64,000 bases of DNA from Ponticoccus alexandrii (GTDB lineage Bacteria; Pseudomonadota; Alphaproteobacteria; Rhodobacterales; Rhodobacteraceae). The notes beneath the pieces are model-generated. The model saw nothing but the letters and a program-made list of their open reading frames with translations. It had not been told where the DNA came from and made no database searches. The stretch lies in assembly GCF_016806125.1 (NCBI RefSeq), contig NZ_CP047166.1, forward strand, positions 868,001 to 932,000, in the 5' to 3' direction. The stretch's first letter is position 1. Every line of letters begins with the position of its first letter. The position numbers and the translations under genes were made by a program. Below are positions 9,390 through 18,096 of this stretch, piece after piece.

Positions 9390-10244
9390 TCAGTTGGTGC
9401 AGGGGATCGGGATCTCGACCACCTCAGAGCCGCGGCGCACGCGGGTCACACAGGGCTGGATTGTCTCCGGCGCCTTCTGTTCGACCCGGGCAAGGCCCAG
9501 CAGCGAGCGCTGGTCGACCTCGATCGCCTCGGCCACGGTATCGTCGTTATGGCCCATCAGCGACAACGACAGGTTGCCGGTCGACTGTGCTTGCGCCAGG
9601 GCCGCAACCTGCTGCGGGCTGGCGGCGACCGTCACGGTCCGGGCAATGGTGGCAGAGTTCAGCTCGGTTTCCGCCATCTGGTCGATGGCGATCAGGCGCA
9701 CCCCGGTTTCAATCAGCTTGGTCACGTCGCCTGAGGGCAGGTTCGGATCGTTGGAACCGATCCGCCCGGTCCAGTAAACGTCTACCCGGTCGCCGGGACG
9801 CAGGAAGCCCGAGACGCCGGTTGCCACGTCCACCTTGATCGCAAAGGCGCGCTGGCCGCGGTCCAGCCGCGAGGTCAGGCCGGCATCGCCGCCGGGCTCC
9901 GAGACCTTGACGGCCATGACGGCCTCGAACTTCTCGATCGGGCGCACGGCGACGCGGGGCTCATCGCCGGGCTGGAAAAGCGGTGTCTCCTCGCCGAAGG
10001 TGCCCTCGGGCAGGATCTCCTTCGGCCAGTCGGCCAGCACGACGTCCTCGGCGGTCACCGGCTCGCCGTAGCCGATGGCGCGGTTGGCCACGTAGATCTG
10101 CTGCGTCGGGATCGCCTCGACGTTTTTGGCGCGTTCCTGCTGAAGCGCCGTCTCGTAGGCGCCGATGTAATTCTGCGCCATGTAGACGGCGAAACCGGCC
10201 AGGCCGATCCCGGCAATGAGCACTAGTCCGAATACGAGTCGCAT
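9390..10244 (-). CDS. cpaB: CpaB/RcpC, periplasmic Flp pilus assembly protein
   Basis: A 284-residue protein with one N-terminal membrane anchor (LVFGLVLIAGIGLAGFAVYM) and a SAF domain at about residues 50-115 (VANRAIGYGEPVTAEDVVL), followed by the RcpC-type beta domain (FLRPGDRVDVYWTGRI). CpaB proteins work with the secretin in the periplasm. It is the first gene after the two pilin genes, separated by about 206 bp. Two late cysteines (QPCVTRVRRG...PIPCTN) could form a disulfide. Confidence 0.9.
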   Translation of the reverse strand: MRLVFGLVLIAGIGLAGFAVYMAQNYIGAYETALQQERAKNVEAIPTQQIYVANRAIGYGEPVTAEDVVLADWPKEILPEGTFGEETPLFQPGDEPRVAVRPIEKFEAVMAVKVSEPGGDAGLTSRLDRGQRAFAIKVDVATGVSGFLRPGDRVDVYWTGRIGSNDPNLPSGDVTKLIETGVRLIAIDQMAETELNSATIARTVTVAASPQQVAALAQAQSTGNLSLSLMGHNDDTVAEAIEVDQRSLLGLARVEQKAPETIQPCVTRVRRGSEVVEIPIPCTN

Positions 10245-10450
10245 GGGTCACCTTTCAGGATATGCAGCTACTGCGGTGCCGGGAGGCACGGGCGCGGCGC
10301 ACGAATTACGTCATGATCTGGCTGCCCCCCCCCGCGTGCGGCGAAAGAAGGTCGGCGGCGGGACAGTATTCCGGCAACCCTCCTGCCATCCGGGACCGAC
10401 GCCCCGCAAACGCGAAGCGGATTGCGAGGCGTCGGCCGCGAAGGCAAGGG

Positions 10451-10630
10451 TCATTGGCCGATCTGGCTGGCCAGTTCCGCGCTGGCATCGTCCCTCAACG
10501 CAAAGGTCGAGGCCTTGATGGCTGGCGTTGCAAGAATGGCAAGGCCGACGATGGCGGCGGTCAGGACGACCCAATCGACCGTGACAGCTCCATCTTCGCG
10601 TGCCCTGAAGCGTAAAAGGAGTTTGCGCAT
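10451..10630 (-). CDS. flp: Flp-type pilin, 59 residues
   Basis: A small class III signal peptide pilin. It has a short basic leader (MRKLLLRFRAREDG), then AVTVDWVVLTAAIVGLAIL, the hydrophobic pilin helix. Prepilin peptidase is expected to cut after the Gly. At +5 the usual Glu is replaced by Asp and the following Tyr by Trp (VDW instead of EY). The open frame extends 15 codons upstream to 10675, but this ATG begins the canonical leader. It is one of two same-length pilin genes heading the tad operon. Confidence 0.85.
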   Translation of the reverse strand: MRKLLLRFRAREDGAVTVDWVVLTAAIVGLAILATPAIKASTFALRDDASAELASQIGQ

Positions 10631-10738
10631 GGCGTGTCCTCGGCAGGTGGCGAATATGATGTGAGCTTTTCTCACGATGCGCGCGCCACCTGTGGCGGCG
10701 CGCGCAAGCCTTTTGGCGTTTGGTCGACGTCGGTCGGC

Positions 10739-10918
10739 TTACTTGCCGACCTCTGCGCCCACGCTGGTTGCGGCGTCGCCGATCAGGAGGTTCGTCTGTG
10801 TCTCGATGGTGCCGTATGCGGCAATCGCCAGACCGACGACGGCGGCGGTCAGAACCACCCAGTCAACCGTAACTGCGCCGTCTTCGTCATTGCGGAAGTT
10901 TTTGATGAAGTTGATCAT
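10739..10918 (-). CDS. flp: Flp-type pilin, 59 residues (first gene of the operon)
   Basis: Translation from the ATG at 10918 gives 59 residues: leader MINFIKNFRNDEDG, then AVTVDWVVLTAAVVGLAIAA and a short soluble tail ending VGAEVGK before TAA. The leader/helix junction is nearly identical to the neighbouring pilin (EDGAVTVDWVVLTAA in both), while the C-terminal halves differ, so this is an old duplication. The Shine-Dalgarno is GGAGAGA. As the most promoter-proximal gene it is probably the major subunit; that is inference. Confidence 0.85.
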   Translation of the reverse strand: MINFIKNFRNDEDGAVTVDWVVLTAAVVGLAIAAYGTIETQTNLLIGDAATSVGAEVGK

Positions 10919-11279
10919 GGTCTCTCTCCGTAGAAGTGTGTTTGCTCACATTCACCTTCGGGGGCTTGCTGCGGGCCTCTCTCACTTGCCCTGTTCCCTC
11001 GTTGGTATGACCCTAATTAGCCCTTCCTTTGCGGCGAGATTTGGACCGGATTGGATTGATTTTGGGTTTTGATCGGGGCCTTGTCGGGGCGCGGGCAACT
11101 CTTTGAAATTGAGCATTTCTTTCGGGAAATCCTCCCCTGAACGGGTGGCGGCGCATCCACTTGGGCGGGAAAAAAGCGCGACAGCCGTTCACGCAACCGC
11201 AACACTTCGTGGAAAAGAGTCGGGTTTTATGCCAGAATGGCGGAAAACATGCCGCAGGCAGAAAAAAACGAGCAGGTCC
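10919..11279. promoter_or_regulatory. 361-bp divergent region between the tad operon and the transglycosylase gene
   Basis: This stretch must contain the tad operon promoter (minus) and the promoter of the transglycosylase (plus). It is less GC-rich than its surroundings around 11,000-11,070 (CTAATTAG, TTGATTTTGGGTTTTGATCGG). I do not see a -35/-10 pair or operator that I would defend. Confidence 0.4.
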
Positions 11280-12134
11280 ATGGCAGTCAGAATCCTTTGT
11301 GCCGCCGCGCTTGGCGCGGTCCTTGCGCTGTCCGCCGCAGCGGAGGCCCCGCAACCCTTCGCCGATTTTTCCGCCAAGCGGGTGAAACCGCCCGCCTCGG
11401 GCGCCGGGAAGCGCATCACCGTGCAGATCGCGCCGCGCGCCAACCCGGCGGTGCCGCCGCTGCCGCAGAAATCCTCCCCCGCGCCCGAGGCGAAGCCTGT
11501 CCCGACCGCCGCCGCTGTCGTTGCGCCCGCCGCCCCGTCGGCCCGCTACGGCTGGTTCTGGAGCGCGGTCTCCGCAAGGCAGGAAGACAGCGGCCCCGGG
11601 CGGCTGGAACCGGCGCTGATGACACTGGGCAAGGGACCGGCGGGCGAACGGGTGGCCGCGCCGCGTTTGCAGGCGCTGCAGGACATCGCCGCGCGCCACG
11701 GCAAGGACATCCTGCGGGAAACGGTGGGCACCCGGGTCTCGCCGGCGCTGGCCCTGGCGGTGATCTCGGTCGAATCCGGGGGCCGCAAGGATGCGGTCAG
11801 CGGCGCCGGTGCGCAGGGGCTGATGCAGCTCATGCCCGCCACCGCCGCGCGCTTCGGCGTGACGGACAGCCTCGATCCGGCGCAGAACATCGCGGGCGGC
11901 GTCGCCTTCCTCGACTTCCTCATGCAGAAATTCGACGGCGACCCGATTCTCGTCCTTGCGGGCTACAATGCGGGCGAGAACTCCATCGGCCAGCACGGCG
12001 GCGTGCCGCCCTATGCCGAAACCCGCGACTACGTGCCCAAGGTCCTCGCCGCCTTCGAGGTCGCCATGGGCCTCTGCCTGACGCGGCCCATGCTGGTCTC
12101 GGATGGCTGCGTCTTTCAGGTGGCGGCGCGCTGA
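11280..12134 (+). CDS. Lytic transglycosylase (SLT family)
   Basis: A periplasmic muramidase of 284 residues that cleaves peptidoglycan with formation of anhydro-muropeptides. The signal peptide is MAVRILCAAALGAVLALSAA; a Pro/Ala-rich stretch follows to about residue 80. The SLT domain (about 150-265) carries the catalytic Glu in VISVESGGR, then GAQGLMQLMPATAARFG and VLAGYNAGENSI, all canonical. The frame is open upstream to 11103, but the ATG at 11280 gives the cleanest signal peptide; an ATG at 11229 is the alternative. It is divergent from the tad operon, so a role in opening the wall for the pilus is possible but unproven. Confidence 0.85.
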   Translation: MAVRILCAAALGAVLALSAAAEAPQPFADFSAKRVKPPASGAGKRITVQIAPRANPAVPPLPQKSSPAPEAKPVPTAAAVVAPAAPSARYGWFWSAVSARQEDSGPGRLEPALMTLGKGPAGERVAAPRLQALQDIAARHGKDILRETVGTRVSPALALAVISVESGGRKDAVSGAGAQGLMQLMPATAARFGVTDSLDPAQNIAGGVAFLDFLMQKFDGDPILVLAGYNAGENSIGQHGGVPPYAETRDYVPKVLAAFEVAMGLCLTRPMLVSDGCVFQVAAR

Positions 12135-12140
12135 CGCCCG

Positions 12141-12203
12141 CTGTTTCTTCTGTCCGGAAATATCCCGGGGTGAGCCCGCAGGGCGAGGGGCAGCGCCCCT
12201 CCA
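12141..12203 (-). repeat. Gene-end repeat, copy 1
   Basis: Read on the minus strand, directly after the stop of the flavin oxidase gene, this is GGGGCGCTGCCCC (hairpin), a second small hairpin GCCCTGCGGGC, then CCCCGGGATATTTCCGGACAGAAGAAA. The same arrangement recurs at 39370-39430 and, shortened, at 32221, 37231 and 37395. Each copy follows a minus-strand gene in the same orientation. It may terminate or process transcripts. Confidence 0.7.
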
Positions 12204-12209
12204 CCAGGT

Positions 12210-13625
12210 TCAGCCGCGCAGCACCGCGCCGGGGTTCATGATCCCCGCCGGATCCAGCGCGACCTTGATCGCCCGCATCGCCGCCAGCTTGGCCGGATCG
12301 CCGTAGCGTTCCAGATCGCCGACCTTCAGCCGCCCGATGCCATGCTCCGCGCTGACGGAGCCCTCCAGTGCATGCACCACGTCATGCACGCAGGTCTTGA
12401 TCGCCTCGCGCTGCTCGCGGAACTCCGAGGCTTTCCGCCCCTTCGGCGGGAAGACGTTGTAATGCAGGTTGCCGTCGCCGACATGGCCGAAGCAGTTGAT
12501 CCGGAAGTCCCCCAGTTCCGCCAGAGCCGGTCCGCCCCGCGCGATGAACTCGGGCAGGGCGTTCAGCGGCACGGCGATATCATGGCTGGAAATCGCGCCG
12601 ATATGGCGGTTGGCTTCCGGGATCTGCTCGCGGCAGGCCCAGAAATCCGCGGCCTGCTGTTCGCTCTGCGCGACCATGCCGTCATCGACCAGCCCGGCCT
12701 CCAGCGCCTCGCCGAAAAGCGTCTCCAGCGCCGTGTCCGGGTCCTGCCCGGCGCCAAGGCCGATCTCGATCAGCACCGCCCATTCCGGCGGCTCGGGCCA
12801 GGGCTGGCGCACCTCGGGCATCGTCTCGGCCAGGAAGTCGAAGCCCATGCGGTGGATCAGTTCGAAGGCACTGATCTGCTCGCCCAACTGCCCGCGCGCC
12901 ATCGACAACAGGTCCAGCGCCGCCTGCGGTCCCGCGACCGACAGGATCGTCACGCCGGTGGCGCCGGGCCGGGGGAACAGCTTCAGGCTGGCCGCCGTGA
13001 TCAGCCCCAGCGTCCCCTCGGCACCCATCAGCAGGTGGCGCAGGTCGTAGCCGGTGTTGTCCTTGCGCAGCCGCTTCAGCCCGTGCCACAGCGTGCCGTC
13101 CGGCAGCACCGCTTCCAGCCCCAGCACCAGATCGCGCGCGTTGCCGTAGCGCAGCGTGTTCACCCCGCCCGCGTTGGTCGCCAGCAATCCTCCGATCCGT
13201 GCCGAGCCTTCCGAGCCAAGCGACAGCGGGAACAGCCGCCCGGCCTCTTCGGCGGCGGCCTGCACGTCGGTCAGGATGGCGCCCGCCTCGACCGTCAGCA
13301 CGTTCTCGACGGCGCTGACGGCGCGGATGCGGGTCATGCGTTCCAGCGAGATCACCAGCGGCGCGGGCTGATCGGGCGAGACCTGCCCGCCCACAAGCCC
13401 CGTCCCGCCGCCGTAGGGCACGACGCCCACGCCTGCCTCGGCACAGGCGCGCACCACGCGCGCGGTCTCGTCAGCGCTGCGGGGCAGGGCGACCCAGCCC
13501 GCGCTCCCTTTCCAGTGCCCGCGCGGCTCTTCCAGATAGCGGGGTTCGGCGCGGCGCAGCGTATCGGCGGGCAGGGTCTTTGCCAGATTGTCGGCAAAGG
13601 CGTCATCGGCGGGGGAAAGCGGCAT
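12210..13625 (-). CDS. FAD-binding oxidase, GlcD/D-lactate dehydrogenase family
   Basis: A 471-residue soluble flavoprotein that should oxidise a D-2-hydroxy acid. Residues about 45-220 form the FAD_binding_4 (PCMH) domain with VVPYGGGTGLVGGQ and GGLLATNAGGVNTLRYGN. The C-terminal FAD-oxidase half carries NCFGHVGDGNLHYNVFPP and SVSAEHGIGRLK, which bring metal- and flavin-contacting residues. D-lactate, glycolate and D-2-hydroxyglutarate are all possible substrates; the sequence does not decide. The ATG at 13625 is used; the open frame continues to 14048 but overlaps the hydrolase gene antisense-like coding and has no pilot motifs. Confidence 0.85.
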   Translation of the reverse strand: MPLSPADDAFADNLAKTLPADTLRRAEPRYLEEPRGHWKGSAGWVALPRSADETARVVRACAEAGVGVVPYGGGTGLVGGQVSPDQPAPLVISLERMTRIRAVSAVENVLTVEAGAILTDVQAAAEEAGRLFPLSLGSEGSARIGGLLATNAGGVNTLRYGNARDLVLGLEAVLPDGTLWHGLKRLRKDNTGYDLRHLLMGAEGTLGLITAASLKLFPRPGATGVTILSVAGPQAALDLLSMARGQLGEQISAFELIHRMGFDFLAETMPEVRQPWPEPPEWAVLIEIGLGAGQDPDTALETLFGEALEAGLVDDGMVAQSEQQAADFWACREQIPEANRHIGAISSHDIAVPLNALPEFIARGGPALAELGDFRINCFGHVGDGNLHYNVFPPKGRKASEFREQREAIKTCVHDVVHALEGSVSAEHGIGRLKVGDLERYGDPAKLAAMRAIKVALDPAGIMNPGAVLRG

Positions 13626-13714
13626 GCTGGTCCTCGTGGCGGCTGAAAATCCTCTCGCCCCGGTCGGGCTGAGCATTGCATACACTTGGATACTATTTGC
13701 GGCAAGCCGGGCGG

Positions 13715-14572
13715 TCACTCGGTATCGGTCAGCCACTGCGGTTGCAGGACCACGACCGTCGGGCGCGCGGGCAGGTCGCGCAGCGAGACCGTCATGAAAG
13801 GCCCGTCCCGGCGGTCGATGACAAAGCTCTCGTCGATGTCTTCGAGAAACCGCTCCAGCGCGTAGCCGGAAAACCAGTGCATCGGGATCACGATGGAGGA
13901 TTTCAGCCGCTCTGTCACTCGCACGATCACCGGCAGGGGCAGCGTCAGCCCGCCGTCCACCGGCACCATCAGCACATCCGCCCGCCCCAGAGCGGCGTAT
14001 TGCTCGTCCGAGGGTTCGTGATGCAGGTGGCCAAGGTGGGCGATGCACAGGCCCTCGACCTCGAAGACGAAGATCGAATTACCCTCGGACTCTGTCCCGC
14101 CATAGGCCGAGCGGATGTCGGTCGAGACATTGCGGATCAGCATCTCGTCAAGGTCGAGGTGATGGTCGATCCCGGTCCCGAATTCTTCGCCCCAGCCGCG
14201 CAGGACATGCGGGATGGCCGGGTCAATGGCGTCGGTCCAATGGGTGTCATGGGCGTGGTTCATGGTGACGATGTCGGGAATCAGCGTCGTCTGGCCGATG
14301 TAGCCGTTGAAATCGGTCACCGCGTCCAGCCCGCCCGCCGTGCGGATCAGGAACGAGGCATGTCCGATGTAGTGGATGCCGACGCTGTACTCGGGCAGGG
14401 GCGCCTGCCAGCTTGCCCTGTGCAGGAACTCCAGCCCCGGGGCGGCGTCGGCGATGGCGATGCAGTGGCTGGGCCGCCTCTGCTCTTGCGCCGATACGGG
14501 CAGGGGCAGGGACGTCAGCGTCAGAGCAGTCAGGAACTGGGCGCTCAGGACCCGAAGGGTACGGCGGAACAT
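13715..14572 (-). CDS. Secreted metallo-beta-lactamase-fold hydrolase (UlaG-like)
   Basis: A 285-residue protein with a signal peptide (LTALTLTSLPLPVSAQ) and an MBL fold. The usual HxHxDH cluster is modified: VTMNHAHDTHW gives His/Asp ligands, LGHLHH a further His pair, and VPMHWFSGYA-like IVIPMHWFSG the last. The opening GHASFLIRTAGGLDAVTDF is typical of the UlaG/RomA branch, which includes lactonases and phospholipase-D-like hydrolases. Substrate unknown. It lies 89 bp behind a 279-bp gap and just upstream of the flavin oxidase in the same direction, possibly one transcript. Confidence 0.75.
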   Translation of the reverse strand: MFRRTLRVLSAQFLTALTLTSLPLPVSAQEQRRPSHCIAIADAAPGLEFLHRASWQAPLPEYSVGIHYIGHASFLIRTAGGLDAVTDFNGYIGQTTLIPDIVTMNHAHDTHWTDAIDPAIPHVLRGWGEEFGTGIDHHLDLDEMLIRNVSTDIRSAYGGTESEGNSIFVFEVEGLCIAHLGHLHHEPSDEQYAALGRADVLMVPVDGGLTLPLPVIVRVTERLKSSIVIPMHWFSGYALERFLEDIDESFVIDRRDGPFMTVSLRDLPARPTVVVLQPQWLTDTE

Positions 14573-14851
14573 GGCAGACTCCCGTGGTGTCCCCTCAGCC
14601 TAGGCGCGAAAGCCGAGCTGCCAAAGTCACGACGCCGTTAGATGCAGGCGCCGCGGCGGGGCGTGCCTTGGAAACGGGCAGGATCGGGGGACGGTCGCGG
14701 GTGCCTTTGGCGGAGCGTCGTCAAGCGCCGGGGCGAGGGTCGCGTTTCGGTGTGTCCCTGAGACAGAAGGGCCAGCCGTGCGCGTCCTCTCCGCCTGACA
14801 TGCGGCTTGTGCTGTCGTTCTGTGATGAAGCACACGGCCGACGGGACTGCC
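14573..14851. other. 279-bp intergenic stretch
   Basis: I see no supported gene, repeat or terminator here. The sequence is GC-rich and separates the 3' end of the acetyltransferase gene from the hydrolase gene, so it should include the promoter of the hydrolase. Confidence 0.35.
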
Positions 14852-15436
14852 CTAGCCGACCGAGGTGCGCCCGCGCCGGTCCATGCGCAGCGCCGCATAC
14901 AGCACATGCGTCCGCCAGCGCCCGTTGATCTGAAGGTAGCTTTGCGCCACGCCCTCGTATTTGAAGCCCGAGCGCTCCAGCAGCCCGCGCGAGGCGACGT
15001 TTTCGGGCAGGCAGGCGGCTTCGACCCGGCTGAGGTTCAGCCGCTCGTAGGAATGATGCACCAGCGCCGCGATGGCCTCTGACATGTAGCCGCGCCGGGC
15101 ATAGGCCTGCCCGGTCCAGTAGCCCAGCGTGCCCGCCTGCGCCGGGCCGCGACGGATGTTGTCCAGCGTGATGGCGCCCAAGAGCGCCTCGTCCCTGCGC
15201 CGGATCAGGAACAGCGGCAGGGCGGTTCCGGCGGCGATCGACCGCGAGGCCCAGTAGACGCGATTGGTGAAGGCCTTGCGCGACAGGTGATCCGGCGACC
15301 ACGAGGGCTCCCACGGGGTCAGGTAATCGCGGCTTTCCCGGCGCAGCGTGACCCAGGGCGCATAATCCGCATGCACCGGGGGGCGCAGCGTCAGACGCTC
15401 TGTTTCAAGCCGAAGCTTGCGCCGGAAAGCGATCAT
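14852..15436 (-). CDS. RimJ/RimL-type GNAT N-acetyltransferase
   Basis: A 194-residue acetyltransferase that resembles RimJ, which acetylates the N-terminus of ribosomal protein S5. It opens with ETERLTLRPPVHADYAPWV and has the acetyl-CoA loop segment LGYWTGQAYARRGYMSEAI (Q/R-x-x-G-x-G/A region), then RVEAACLPENVASRGLLERSGF, a signature of this branch. Its ATG overlaps the stop of the M16 peptidase gene by one base (TGATG), so the two are translationally coupled. Confidence 0.85.
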   Translation of the reverse strand: MIAFRRKLRLETERLTLRPPVHADYAPWVTLRRESRDYLTPWEPSWSPDHLSRKAFTNRVYWASRSIAAGTALPLFLIRRRDEALLGAITLDNIRRGPAQAGTLGYWTGQAYARRGYMSEAIAALVHHSYERLNLSRVEAACLPENVASRGLLERSGFKYEGVAQSYLQINGRWRTHVLYAALRMDRRGRTSVG

Positions 15437-16698
15437 CAGGCAGCCCGTCGTTCCTGCAATTGTTCCAGCGTCGGCGCGCCATCGACCGGGCCGTACAGCG
15501 CCAGCGCCGCGCCCGCCGTCTGCGCCTGATCCTGCGCGAAGGCCAGCACGTCCTCTCGGGTCACGGCGTCGATGCGTTCGACCGTGCGCTCGATCGGCGG
15601 GACCTCGCCCCAGATCTGCACCATGCGCGCCATGCGCTCTGCCCGCGAGGAAGAGCTTTCCAGCCCCATCAGCAGGCCCGCCTTCATCTGGGCGCGGGCG
15701 CGCTCGATCTCGGCGTCACTCATATCCTCGGCGGCGCGCTTCATCTCGTCCACTGTCAGATGCGCCAGTTCCGGCATCTCTTCGCCCGAGGTGCCCGCGT
15801 AGATCGTCGTCAGGCCGGTGTCGGCATAGGCGCCGTTCTGGGCGAAGATGGTGTAGCACAGCCCGCGCTTCTCGCGGATTTCCTGAAACAGGCGCGAGGA
15901 CATGCCGCCGCCAAGCGCGATGGAGTAGATCTGCGCGGCATAAAAGGCGGGGTCGCGGTAGCCCGGCGCTTCGAAGGCCAGCGCCATATGCGCCTGCTCC
16001 AGATCCTTCGTGCGCCGCGCCTCGCCGCCGTGAAATCGCGCGGTGTCCGCGATCAGCGAACGACGCGGGGTCATGTCGCCGAAGAGCGCCTCGGCCTGCC
16101 GCACCAGCGTGTCGTGATCGACCGCACCCGCCGCCGAAAGGATCAGCTGGTCGGGCCCGTAGTGTTCATCGACGAAGGCGGTCAGGTCGTCGCGGCCAAA
16201 GCGCTGCACCCGGTCGCATTCGCCAAGGATGGTGCGCCCCAGCGCCTGATCCGGATAGGCCTTTTCCTGCAACCAGTCGAAGATGATGTCGTCCGGCGTG
16301 TCATGGGCCTGCCCGATCTCCTGCAGGATGACGTGGCGCTCTGTCTCTATCTCGCGGTCCTCGAAGAGGGGATTGCGCAGGATGTCGGCCAGCACGTCTA
16401 CCGCCAGCGCGGTATCGGCCTCGAGCACGCGGGCGTAATAAGCCGTCACCTCGCGCGAGGTATAGGCGTTGATATAGCCGCCAACGTCTTCGATTTCTTC
16501 GGCGATCTGAAGCGCGCTGCGCCGTCCGGTGCCCTTGAAAGCCATGTGCTCAAGGAAATGCGCGATGCCGTTCTGTTCGGGCCGCTCGTGCCGCCCGCCC
16601 GCGGTGACCCAGAGGCCGACAGAGGCGGATTGCAGGCCGGGCATCTGTTCCGTGACGATGCGGAGGCCGTTGGAAAGGGTCGCGAACTGGACGGTCAC
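15436..16698 (-). CDS. M16 zinc metallopeptidase (processing-peptidase-like)
   Basis: A 420-residue peptidase of the pitrilysin/mitochondrial processing peptidase beta type. The inverted zinc motif is intact (HFLEHMAFKG, HxxEH at about residue 44-48), with the distal Glu region following. The C-terminal half is the inactive-like M16_C domain (GGGMSSRLFQEIREKRGLCY, the typical substrate-binding stretch). It begins with GTG, overlapping the thrC stop as GTGA. The thrC-M16-acetyltransferase order is conserved in Rhodobacterales in my recollection. Confidence 0.92.
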   Translation of the reverse strand: MTVQFATLSNGLRIVTEQMPGLQSASVGLWVTAGGRHERPEQNGIAHFLEHMAFKGTGRRSALQIAEEIEDVGGYINAYTSREVTAYYARVLEADTALAVDVLADILRNPLFEDREIETERHVILQEIGQAHDTPDDIIFDWLQEKAYPDQALGRTILGECDRVQRFGRDDLTAFVDEHYGPDQLILSAAGAVDHDTLVRQAEALFGDMTPRRSLIADTARFHGGEARRTKDLEQAHMALAFEAPGYRDPAFYAAQIYSIALGGGMSSRLFQEIREKRGLCYTIFAQNGAYADTGLTTIYAGTSGEEMPELAHLTVDEMKRAAEDMSDAEIERARAQMKAGLLMGLESSSSRAERMARMVQIWGEVPPIERTVERIDAVTREDVLAFAQDQAQTAGAALALYGPVDGAPTLEQLQERRAA

Positions 16699-18092
16699 CG
16701 GGCGATACGCTCCTTGATCAGGGACTCAATGGCGGACAGGTCGTTGGCGACCCGCGTCACGCGTTCCGAACGCTCATACAGGTCGGCCATGCGATTGGGA
16801 AGAGGGGGGCGGATGCCGCTGGCTGCTTCCACGGCGTCAGGGAACTTGGCCGGATGCGCCGTGGCCAGCGTGATCATCGGCGTCTCGGGGGCCTTTGCGG
16901 CGGCCTCGGTGCCGACGTGGACGCCCACGGCGGAGTGCGGGCAGAGCAGCTCTCCGGCCGAGGTCAGCGTGGCGGCAATGGTCTCGCTGGTGGTCGCCTC
17001 ATCCGCACGACCGCTGTCGTAATGCTCGGCCAGCGCGCCCATGGCATTGGGCGAGATGGCAAAGCTGCCCTCTGTCTGAAGTTCGGTCATCAGCTTGGCG
17101 ATGGCGGCGCCGTCCTTGTCATGCGCCCAGAACAGCGCACGCTCGAAGTTGGAAGAAACCTCGATGTCCATGGACGGAGAGATCGAGGGCTTCACGCCGT
17201 TCTTGCGATACTCGGCGGTTTCCATGCAGCGGTGCAGGATGTCGTTCTGGTTGGTTGCGATCACCAGACGGTGAATCGGCAGGCCCATCTGCTTGGCGAT
17301 GAAGCCCGCGAAGATGTCGCCGAAGTTGCCGGTGGGCACGGTGAAGCTGACCTTGCGCTCGGGCGCGCCCAGCGACACGGCGGCAGAGAAGTAGTAGACG
17401 ACCTGCGCCAGAACCCGCGCCCAGTTGATGCTGTTGACGCCTGCCAGCCGCACTTCGTCACGGAAGTCGAAGTGGTTGAACATGTCCTTCAGCCGCGCCT
17501 GACAGTCGTCGAAATCACCGTCGAGGGCGAGGGCGTGGACATTCGCCTCGTCGGGCGTCGTCATCTGACGGCGCTGCACTTCGGACACGCGGCCATGCGG
17601 AAACAGGATCACCACGTCGACGTTGTCCAGCCCTTTGAAGGCCTCGATGGCCGCCGATCCGGTGTCGCCCGAGGTCGCGCCGACGATGGTCACGCGCTCG
17701 CCCCGGCGCTTCAGCGCCTCCTGAAAGAACTGGCCGATCAGCTGCATGGCGAAGTCTTTGAACGCCAGTGTCGGCCCGTGGAACAGCTCCAGCAGGAAGT
17801 GGCCGGGCGCCAGCTGCTTCAGCGGCGCGCGGGCCTCGTGCCCGAACCCGGCATAGGCCTTGGCGATCAGGTCCCGCAGGGTGGCGTCGTCGAAGGTCTC
17901 GCCGACAAAGGGCCGCATGACGCGAAAGGCGGTTTCCTCGTAGCTGAGGCCGTGCAGCGCCTTGATCTCGGCGGGGGACATCTGCGGGATCGTCTCGGGC
18001 ACGTAGAGGCCGCCGTCGCGGGCGAGGCCCGAAAGCATGGCTTCTTCGAAGGTCAGAGCCGGGGCCTGTCCGCGGGTGGAGATATAGCGCAT
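16695..18092 (-). CDS. thrC: Threonine synthase
   Basis: A PLP enzyme of 465 residues that converts O-phosphohomoserine to threonine, the last step of the pathway. The PLP lysine lies in LAFKDFAMQL; the phosphate-binding loop is GATSGDTGSAA, and the N-terminal MRYISTRGQAPALTFEEA is characteristic of the longer (yeast/proteobacterial) thrC branch. It lies four bases behind surf1 and overlaps the M16 gene, so these form one transcript. Confidence 0.96.
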   Translation of the reverse strand: MRYISTRGQAPALTFEEAMLSGLARDGGLYVPETIPQMSPAEIKALHGLSYEETAFRVMRPFVGETFDDATLRDLIAKAYAGFGHEARAPLKQLAPGHFLLELFHGPTLAFKDFAMQLIGQFFQEALKRRGERVTIVGATSGDTGSAAIEAFKGLDNVDVVILFPHGRVSEVQRRQMTTPDEANVHALALDGDFDDCQARLKDMFNHFDFRDEVRLAGVNSINWARVLAQVVYYFSAAVSLGAPERKVSFTVPTGNFGDIFAGFIAKQMGLPIHRLVIATNQNDILHRCMETAEYRKNGVKPSISPSMDIEVSSNFERALFWAHDKDGAAIAKLMTELQTEGSFAISPNAMGALAEHYDSGRADEATTSETIAATLTSAGELLCPHSAVGVHVGTEAAAKAPETPMITLATAHPAKFPDAVEAASGIRPPLPNRMADLYERSERVTRVANDLSAIESLIKERIAR

Positions 18093-18096
18093 GGGG

